A stretch of DNA of 5,511 bases, taken from contig JANQGB010000223.1 in the NCBI GenBank assembly GCA_028277545.1, forward strand, positions 1 through 5,511. Reading direction: 5' to 3'. The stretch comes from Phycisphaerae bacterium. GTDB taxonomy: Bacteria; Planctomycetota; Phycisphaerae; UBA1845. This document shows, in pieces, positions 1-4,425 of this stretch (position 1 is its first letter; each line of letters opens with the position of its first letter). Both the position numbers and the translations under genes were made by a program. The notes under the pieces are model-generated. The model made no database searches and was not told the DNA's origin. It saw only the letters and a program-made list of their open reading frames with translations.

Positions 1-480
1 ATACGGGCATCGTACGGGATGAACGGCGCCATGGCCTGGTCAAGCGCTACGGTTTCTGGATCGTTGCGTACCCGCCAGTCGCGGGTCAACGGGAGCAAGC
101 TCCGGATGCACTTAGTGCGGCGCGCTACTTACGGTGGCCGTTTGCCGGTCAGACGTTGAGAACATCCTCGGTCGCCCCAGCGTATCTTTGACGGCGCCAC
201 GACAGCACCGTGCACCAGGCGGGCGACGATTGCTAATTACGGTAATCACCGACGCCGGCGGGGCTCACTAGAAAAGCGACTTGCAGGGGTGCATTTCGCG
301 GCCGGTTGGCGTTATGATCTGCAGGCGGCCCGGTTCCGAAGCCTCGGGACAGCAGGTCGGGTTTGGTTGGGTAGACTCTAGTCGAACGCCGTCGAGACTT
401 GAACCGCGCCTCCGCTGTCGGTTGCGCGCCGAGAGGCGGGTGCGGGCTTCGAGTCGAGCCGATTCTGGAGGAGTCCTGAG
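1..480. other. Upstream intergenic region, no supported gene
   Basis: No convincing gene is visible on either strand. One + frame is open from the left edge (base 3) to a TGA at 189-191, giving 62 codons. It could be the tail of a gene that starts outside the window, but its third-position GC bias is weak and I recognise no domain, so it is not called. An 11-bp inverted repeat (ATTAC-G-GTAAT, 236-246) and an overlapping CGGT-AATC-ACCG (240-251) lie about 235 bases before the next gene. A TATGAT hexamer at 313-318 resembles a -10 box but has no good -35 partner. The promoter of the downstream lipoprotein gene must lie somewhere here, but I cannot place it. Confidence 0.6.
467..473 (+). promoter_or_regulatory. 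Shine-Dalgarno site of the FKBP lipoprotein gene
   Basis: GGAGGAG lies 7 bases before the ATG at 481. This supports that start over other in-frame candidates, and the start also gives a complete lipoprotein signal peptide. Confidence 0.85.
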
Positions 481-1896
481 ATGTACGTGTGCAGACTGCG
501 CGGGTGGCTGGTTTTGCCCCTCGTCCTGGGATGGGTAGCCGGCTGTGATGCGACGCGATCGCCTGGCGGCTCCCCTCCGCCGGAGGAGACGACGGAGCCG
601 GGCGACACCAACGAAGAGCCGCCCGCGGACGGCACGGACGAATCTCTATCCCTCAGCACTCCCAACACTCGGATTCTACAGGTCGGCGACACCTGGACCT
701 ACGATGAGCGGCAGACCACCTCCTTTGGTGGTGAGGTCAGCGCGGTTAGCGGCCGGCACATCCACGAGGTACTGCCGGACGCGACCACGGACCGGACCGG
801 CAATCCCATCGGCGTGCTTTCCGCCACGTTGCAGGGTACTTTCAACGAAGAGGACGACGTCATCAGGTCAGTCTGGTGGTACTTCAGCCAGGGCGACGAC
901 GGAACGTTCTATCAGCATGGTCGAATTAACGGATACGTGAATCCACCCGCCGAGCGGTACGTCACCTGGCCTTTGCAGGGCAAATACGCGGTCGTCAACA
1001 GCCCCGTTGCCGTAGGCGACACCCACGTGTGGGACGTGGCCTTCGACGATGGCAGCCGGTCAACTGGCGAAAGCAGCGTTGTGCGTATCGAGCAGGTAGT
1101 CGTTCCTGCCGGGACCTTCACGGCGGCCAAGGTGGAAGTATCGGAGACCGAGACGGACGACGGTGTCACTTACGCCTGGGAGAGTACCCTCTGGTACGTT
1201 CCAGAGCTTGGCCGAGAGGTGAAGGGATTCTTCAACCTGGTAATCGATGACGAGGGCGGCGTACTCCACGCCACCAGCAGTCGCGTGCGCGAACTCACTG
1301 AGATCAACCTGATGGAGGTGGAGGAGTCTGACGACACGGGACTGGAGGGTGATGGTTCGTCCGATGAGGAGGACGTCTCGTCCGGCGAGGGCGATGAGGC
1401 CGCCGATGCAGCAGACGAGGCTGAGGAAGAGGACGGAGACACCGGCCCCGGAGATACGAGCGAGGAAGAGGGCGACGGCAGTGTCGCCGACGACGAGGCC
1501 GACGGCAGCGACGCTGACGGTGAGACCGGCGAAGCAGGCGTTCCCCCCTTGCCCGAGGGGGCCGAGTTTGTTACGACTGCAACCGGCCTGCAGTATTACG
1601 ACTTCGAGCTTGGGGCCGGCCAGCAGCCCGTCGAAACCTCGACCGTCACGGTCGATTACGTCGGCTACCTGGAGGATGGCACCGTGTTCGATAGTGCCGA
1701 GGGGGCTCAGTTCGATCTTGCCATGGTGGTCGACGGCTTTGCCGAAGGCGTTTCCGGAATGGCGGAAGGCGGGCAGCGCCGCCTGCTCGTCCCGCCTGAA
1801 TTGGGCTACGGGCCGGAGGGCAATCCGGCCGCCGGCATAAGCGGCGACGCTAACCTGATCTTCGACGTTGCCCTGATCAGCGTCGACGAACTATGA
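481..1896 (+). CDS. Lipoprotein with C-terminal FKBP-type peptidyl-prolyl cis-trans isomerase domain
   Basis: The protein has 471 residues. Residues 1-22 form a lipoprotein signal peptide: Arg5 and Arg7, a hydrophobic core, then a lipobox V-A-G-C with Cys22 as the predicted lipidated residue. A Pro/Glu/Thr-rich spacer runs to about residue 57. A beta-rich domain follows (about 60-275), opening with G-D-T-W-T-Y (69-74) and closing with W-Y-V-P-E-L-G (238-244), a pattern seen in many exported lipoproteins of unknown function. Residues 279-353 are an acidic linker: 35 of 75 residues are Asp or Glu, with no Lys or Arg. Residues about 362-471 are an FKBP fold. Tyr393, Phe403, Asp404, Phe411, Val416, Val417, Phe420, Tyr443 and Phe461 align with the ligand-pocket residues of human FKBP12. 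This family catalyses prolyl cis-trans isomerisation, so the likely role is folding or holding exported proteins while anchored in a membrane. The job of the N-terminal domain is unknown. The gene probably forms an operon with the small exported-protein gene that follows. Confidence 0.94.
   Translation: MYVCRLRGWLVLPLVLGWVAGCDATRSPGGSPPPEETTEPGDTNEEPPADGTDESLSLSTPNTRILQVGDTWTYDERQTTSFGGEVSAVSGRHIHEVLPDATTDRTGNPIGVLSATLQGTFNEEDDVIRSVWWYFSQGDDGTFYQHGRINGYVNPPAERYVTWPLQGKYAVVNSPVAVGDTHVWDVAFDDGSRSTGESSVVRIEQVVVPAGTFTAAKVEVSETETDDGVTYAWESTLWYVPELGREVKGFFNLVIDDEGGVLHATSSRVRELTEINLMEVEESDDTGLEGDGSSDEEDVSSGEGDEAADAADEAEEEDGDTGPGDTSEEEGDGSVADDEADGSDADGETGEAGVPPLPEGAEFVTTATGLQYYDFELGAGQQPVETSTVTVDYVGYLEDGTVFDSAEGAQFDLAMVVDGFAEGVSGMAEGGQRRLLVPPELGYGPEGNPAAGISGDANLIFDVALISVDEL
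1315..1539 (+). repeat. Low-complexity acidic coding segment (GAG/GAC/GAT-rich)
   Basis: This part of the lipoprotein gene encodes residues 279-353, made almost entirely of Glu, Asp, Gly, Ser, Ala and Thr. The DNA is rich in GAG, GAC and GAT codons but is not a perfect tandem repeat. The opposite strand therefore reads as an artificial Ser/Pro-rich open frame, which should not be taken as a gene. The likely role is a flexible, highly charged spacer between two folded domains. Confidence 0.8.
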
Positions 1897-1920
1897 CATG
1901 GGCGGGCGTACCACCCTCGC

Positions 1921-1926
1921 AGGAGG
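1921..1926 (+). promoter_or_regulatory. Shine-Dalgarno site of the small exported-protein gene
   Basis: A perfect AGGAGG lies 9 bases before the ATG at 1936. It is the main reason to believe this short gene is translated and to choose this start. Confidence 0.85.
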
Positions 1927-1935
1927 AGATAAATC

Positions 1936-2223
1936 ATGAAACGCCAGGATCTCAGGAGATGTAGATACGCAAGCCTGCTGGCCGCCGGGGGTCTGTTGTT
2001 CAGCGCCGAGGGCAACTGCCTGCCGGAAAACTACTTTGCCGGTCTGGGGATGTCATATGGCACCAGCCTGGCAAACGCCATGGTATCCTCCCTGGTCAGT
2101 TCGGTGTTCACGGAGGCGAGCGTATTTCCGGTCGACGGCGACTCCTCCGATGAGGAGACGGCAGCGGAGGATGCTGCCACGGAGGCTCCTGACCCGGAGG
2201 ACACACCGCCTCCGTTTGCGTAA
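1936..2223 (+). CDS. Small exported protein with acidic C-terminal tail, function unknown
   Basis: The protein has 95 residues. The basic start (Lys2, Arg3, Arg7, Arg8, Arg10) and the hydrophobic stretch 11-22 make a signal peptide, with cleavage likely near Ala24. The mature part begins close to N-C-L-P-E-N (27-32). A moderately hydrophobic, Ser/Ala-rich segment follows (about 35-59), which could be an amphipathic or membrane-associated helix. The tail (67-91) is rich in Asp, Glu, Thr and Pro and is probably disordered. Cys28 is not in a good lipobox, so I read it as secreted rather than lipidated. Short proteins with a C-L-P start followed by one amphipathic helix occur in planctomycetes; this is recalled, not searched, and no function is known to me. 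The gene starts 39 bases after the FKBP lipoprotein gene with its own strong Shine-Dalgarno site and no clear terminator between, so the two are probably co-transcribed. The tail resembles the acidic linker of its neighbour. Confidence 0.78.
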   Translation: MKRQDLRRCRYASLLAAGGLLFSAEGNCLPENYFAGLGMSYGTSLANAMVSSLVSSVFTEASVFPVDGDSSDEETAAEDAATEAPDPEDTPPPFA

Positions 2224-2655
2224 GCCACTCGGCCCCGCGCCCAGCCGGTCAATCGTAGCGCTGGCGTTTGTTCGAAGGCAGCTGTACAGGCAGGCCAGCA
2301 ACGCGAGTCTGGATACCCGTCTTCGGCGTGCAACGGTTTTTGCCCGGAGTCCTTCGCCAGCGACAGCGACGGTGAGGTCGACGCCGAGAGTTCTGGCGCG
2401 TTCACGGCGGTCGACAGCGGGTCGCAAGACAGTAGGGTTTGCCCGGCGGCGCTCCGGCGGCGGATGGGGGTGACGAGTTGTCGCAGTTGGCGGCCCGAGT
2501 CTGTGTGGCTGGCGTAGTGCCTCGGAGTTTCCGGCGTTCTCAACCGACGCTTTTGGGCTGCGTTGTCCCCGTTTGGGAGTCTGCGCGAGCCGGATTTCGC
2601 GGCTGGTTACAATTCAGTAGTTGTGAAGCGCCACACTGGCCGGGCTGACTTGGTG
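2224..2655. other. Convergent intergenic region, no supported gene
   Basis: This 432-base stretch lies between two genes that point at each other. A shared terminator would be expected, but I find no GC-rich stem followed by a T-run on either strand. A modest inverted repeat, AGCCG-7 nt-CGGCT (2588-2604), is the best stem within it. The frame of the upstream small gene stays open for 97 codons past its TAA, up to a TAG at 2515-2517. A long antisense frame across 2031-2543 would start at TTG without a visible ribosome site. I call neither a gene. Confidence 0.55.
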
Positions 2656-2665
2656 CTACGGCACC
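2652..2665 (-). other. Short hairpin at the end of the SUKH-like gene
   Basis: GGTGC-TACG-GCACC is a perfect 5-bp stem with a 4-base loop overlapping the stop codon (TAG on the - strand, 2656-2658) of the leftward gene. No T-run follows on the - strand, so it is a weak terminator candidate at best. Confidence 0.25.
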
Positions 2666-3726
2666 TGAGCCAGCAGCCAGTCTCCGAGCGAAGGCGCCAG
2701 CTCTTCTCCGGCCGGCCAGGTCACGACGGGGCAGTCACCGAACTCGCCCGGCCGAGTCAAGTCCAGGGCTACGAACTGCTCATCATATTGGCCGACGACA
2801 AAGAGGTGTCGCGGGATGCCTCGTTCGAAGGCGGCGGAAAGCGAGTGCAATAGCGCGACGCCGCGCTGCATTCTCCATGGCCCGAGCGGTCGGTCTTCCA
2901 GGTGCTCCCAGACGTAGCGCAGGGCGGCCGGCAGCTCCCCTTCCCGGTAGTCCGGCAGGGGGCCTATGCCGGCTGCATCCCAGCGCTGCTTGTGTCTGCG
3001 CCGGTCGAAGAGAAGGACCTGCTGAATGTCCTCGGGCAGTTCAAGGCTTCCTTCATCCAGCTCGAGCGGCTCGGGGTACCTGCCCTCCAGGGCACGGATA
3101 ACGGCCCCGAAAGCGTAGTCCTGGTTGGCTTTCCGCTTGGCCTCCTCGGCCTTTACCTCTTCGAGCTTCCTGCCCATCTCCGCGCCGCTAAGCCCGCGGA
3201 ACGGTTCCATGGGGTCCGGTTCGGGATGCTCGCTCTCCATGAACTCGCACCATCTGTCGATTGCCCGCAGGATGGGCCAGTTGACCACGCTGTCCAGCAG
3301 GTCCTGGAAGGTGTTGATTCCTTCGAGACCGGTGATTTCGTCCAAGTCGCCGGCGACTTCGTGATCGATAATGTGGACCGGCGCCCCCAGCCCCTCCGAG
3401 CGTGACGGAGTGATGAGCCAGTAGGCGTGCGCGGCCCAGGAACCCAGAGAGAAATAGCCTCCTTGGGTCAGCTCGACCTGATCGTCCTTCTTCCAGCCGT
3501 CGTCAGGGCCGTCCAGGCGAAGCACACCGACTTGCGCCCACGGCTCGTCCTCGAGTTCCTTCTCATGGACGTACATGTCGGCCTCGAAGATCGCGGCGCT
3601 GGTCCACAGCTTGGCATACCAGGACGGTATGATGTCACCGTAGGCCTGGACGCATCGCGAGACCTCTTCGGCGGTGTATTTAGTCCCGCGCCCCTCCAGC
3701 GTCGATTGAATCTCTTCGATGGTCAT
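2656..3726 (-). CDS. Cytoplasmic protein with possible tandem SUKH (SMI1/KNR4)-like domains
   Basis: The protein has 356 residues, with no signal peptide or membrane segment. I see two segments of similar layout. The first (about 28-148) starts with an I-P-x-W-Y-x-x-L-W motif (33-41) and has strands around 63-72 and 88-105. It continues with P-V-H-I-I-D-H-E (116-123) and ends in an N-T-F-Q-D-L-L helix (138-144). The second (about 236-354) has L-P-x-x-L-R (265-270), then F-V-A-L-D-L (318-323), C-P-V-V (332-335) and S-L-G-D-W-L (346-351). The pattern of a leading L/I-P-x-x-[YL] helix, a strand reading P-V, and a final helix with an aromatic residue and leucines is what SUKH/SMI1-KNR4 domains look like. 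A charged helix rich in Lys and Glu (183-201) links them. SUKH proteins often act as immunity proteins against secreted toxins or as protein-binding adaptors. No toxin is visible here, so the role is inferred and uncertain. The gene call is firm and the domain call tentative. Confidence 0.9.
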   Translation of the reverse strand: MTIEEIQSTLEGRGTKYTAEEVSRCVQAYGDIIPSWYAKLWTSAAIFEADMYVHEKELEDEPWAQVGVLRLDGPDDGWKKDDQVELTQGGYFSLGSWAAHAYWLITPSRSEGLGAPVHIIDHEVAGDLDEITGLEGINTFQDLLDSVVNWPILRAIDRWCEFMESEHPEPDPMEPFRGLSGAEMGRKLEEVKAEEAKRKANQDYAFGAVIRALEGRYPEPLELDEGSLELPEDIQQVLLFDRRRHKQRWDAAGIGPLPDYREGELPAALRYVWEHLEDRPLGPWRMQRGVALLHSLSAAFERGIPRHLFVVGQYDEQFVALDLTRPGEFGDCPVVTWPAGEELAPSLGDWLLAQVP

Positions 3727-3731
3727 CGTGG

Positions 3732-3737
3732 CCTCCT
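3732..3737 (-). promoter_or_regulatory. Shine-Dalgarno site of the SUKH-like gene
   Basis: On the - strand this reads AGGAGG, 5 bases before the ATG at 3726-3724, and fixes the start. The inverted repeat at 3735-3746 overlaps it. In the mRNA this could form CCUG-UUGA-CAGG and hide part of the site. Confidence 0.85.
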
Positions 3738-3751
3738 GTCAACAGGTGCGC

Positions 3752-3776
3752 ACGTGGATAAGTGGCATCCACACGT
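3752..3776. promoter_or_regulatory. Inverted repeat upstream of the SUKH-like gene (possible operator)
   Basis: GTGGAT (3754-3759) and ATCCAC (3767-3772) form a perfect 6-bp inverted repeat around AAGTGGC. Flanking ACGT tetramers (3752-3755 and 3773-3776) give the whole a near-symmetrical outline. It lies 26-50 bases before the start codon of the leftward gene, where an operator or a leader hairpin would be expected. No regulator is identified. Confidence 0.35.
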
Positions 3777-3916
3777 AGCGGTCATTTGTGATGGGCAGAT
3801 CATACCCTGCTGGAGGGCCTACTGCCCAGAGTTAATGTTGTAAGCCTCAGGGCCGCGACCATCGACCACTGCATCCTTTGCATCTCCCGCTGCAACTTAC
3901 CTGCGGGTGACATGTA

Positions 3917-3931
3917 GAATCACGTAGATTC
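3917..3931. promoter_or_regulatory. Inverted repeat GAATC-ACGTA-GATTC
   Basis: This is a perfect 5-bp inverted repeat around ACGTA in the divergent intergenic region, 29 bases before the ATG at 3960. The position suits an operator for the rightward small gene. It is short enough to be chance. Confidence 0.3.
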
Positions 3932-3935
3932 CTAA

Positions 3936-3946
3936 CCGGTGACCGG
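3936..3946. promoter_or_regulatory. Palindrome CCGGT-G-ACCGG before the small gene
   Basis: This perfect odd-centred palindrome lies 13 bases before the ATG at 3960, between the GAATC repeat and the weak ribosome site (AGGA within GGGCAGGAC). It could act as an operator or as an mRNA hairpin next to the ribosome site. Confidence 0.3.
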
Positions 3947-3959
3947 GCAGGACCGGCGC

Positions 3960-4274
3960 ATGAAATCCACATCGCTCATCCTGGCGTCTTTCCTCGTCCT
4001 CCAGGGAGGCCGACCCGGTGGACTACCGCAGGCCGAGCTTCCTGCGCTGGCACTTGATCATCTCGGCACGATCAAGCTGGATGTCGACGCGCCGCCGCGG
4101 CCCAACCGCCACGTTTCCGGCTTCGACAGTGATGGCCGAGGCCGGATCGGTTTCTACCGCTGGGAAGATGCTTGGGATACGATGCTGGTCCTGGTTGCCC
4201 CGTCCGGCGACGTTTGCCCGAGGATTCTGCTCCAACTGAGCTCCAGCAAGCCGACGTTGGCAAGTGTTCGCTGA
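3960..4274 (+). CDS. Probable small exported protein, function unknown
   Basis: The protein has 104 residues from the ATG at 3960. An in-frame GTG at 3939 would add 7 residues but spoils the signal-like start. Residues 1-17 have Lys2 and a hydrophobic run (L-I-L-A-S-F-L-V-L) like a signal peptide, although the cleavage site is not obvious. The mature part contains G-F-D-S-D-G-R-G-R-I-G-F-Y-R-W (54-68). Its D-x-D-G-x-G loop followed by I-G-F-Y resembles one blade of FG-GAP/VCBS-type repeats, which bind calcium in longer proteins. A single blade cannot make a propeller, so this may be a fragment or an unrelated short protein. Support comes from the signal-like start, a third-position GC content of roughly 70 per cent, and a modest AGGA 8-11 bases upstream. 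Against it are its short length and longer competing frames on the other strand. Confidence 0.5.
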   Translation: MKSTSLILASFLVLQGGRPGGLPQAELPALALDHLGTIKLDVDAPPRPNRHVSGFDSDGRGRIGFYRWEDAWDTMLVLVAPSGDVCPRILLQLSSSKPTLASVR

Positions 4275-4304
4275 CTCGGGGGAGACAGGTGCGGACAGTC
4301 GTAG

Positions 4305-4323
4305 CAGCCTCAGTCGCAGGCTG
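4305..4323 (+). terminator. Hairpin after the small gene, possible terminator
   Basis: CAGCCT (4305-4310) and AGGCTG (4318-4323) form a perfect 6-bp stem with a 7-base loop, 30 bases after the stop codon at 4274. No T-run follows, so intrinsic termination is doubtful. Confidence 0.3.
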
Positions 4324-4333
4324 GATCGCTGGC

Positions 4334-4353
4334 GGGATGACTTCAGTCGTCCC
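4334..4353 (+). terminator. Strong hairpin upstream of the kinase gene
   Basis: GGGATGAC (4334-4341) pairs with GTCGTCCC (4346-4353) around the tetraloop TTCA, giving 8 bp with one G-T wobble. It is the strongest stem between the small gene and the kinase. Without a T-run it may be a terminator of atypical form, a processing site or a kinase leader structure. A further weak repeat, ACAC-GTG-GTGT, follows at 4355-4365. Confidence 0.4.
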
Positions 4354-4410
4354 TACACGTGGTGTCAATCGCTCCAACTTAGTAAACTAGAGACGTTCTG
4401 AGTAAGAGAA

Positions 4411-4419
4411 GAGGAAGGA
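4411..4419 (+). promoter_or_regulatory. Ribosome binding site deciding the GTG start of the kinase
   Basis: GAGGAAGGA ends 6 bases before the GTG at 4426, good spacing for the AAGGA part. The next in-frame ATG (4447) has no comparable site upstream, so GTG is preferred. Confidence 0.7.
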
Positions 4420-4425
4420 CGCCCC

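Noticed and set aside
1..191. Open + frame running in from the left edge (62 codons)
   Set aside because: It could be the tail of a gene outside the window, but the codon bias is weak, there is no recognisable motif, and it is too short to judge.
313..318. TATGAT as a -10 promoter box
   Set aside because: No acceptable -35 hexamer at 16-18 bases upstream; TTGCAG at 281-286 is 26 bases away.
321..350. GGTTCCGAAGCC, resembling a tRNA T-loop
   Set aside because: No matching acceptor stem, anticodon arm or D-arm is found around it.
378..692. Antisense open frame of 104 codons over the start of the lipoprotein gene
   Set aside because: It overlaps a well-supported signal peptide, has no ribosome site and reads as Ser/Arg/Pro-rich shadow sequence.
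1170..1442. Ser/Pro-rich antisense frame
   Set aside because: It is the direct complement of the GAG/GAC codons of the acidic linker and is not a gene.
1349..1840. 163-codon + frame within the lipoprotein gene
   Set aside because: It is Arg/Pro/Thr-rich and out of frame with a complete FKBP domain; a typical high-GC shadow.
2031..2543. 170-codon antisense frame across the small gene and the convergent gap
   Set aside because: It would start at TTG without a Shine-Dalgarno site, has no domain-like pattern, and overlaps a gene with a strong ribosome site.
2588..2604. AGCCG-7 nt-CGGCT as a terminator for the convergent genes
   Set aside because: The stem is only 5 bp and no T-run follows on either strand.
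2902..3405. 167-codon + frame opposite the SUKH-like gene
   Set aside because: The opposite strand has a longer frame with a perfect AGGAGG and normal protein composition. This one is its mirror.
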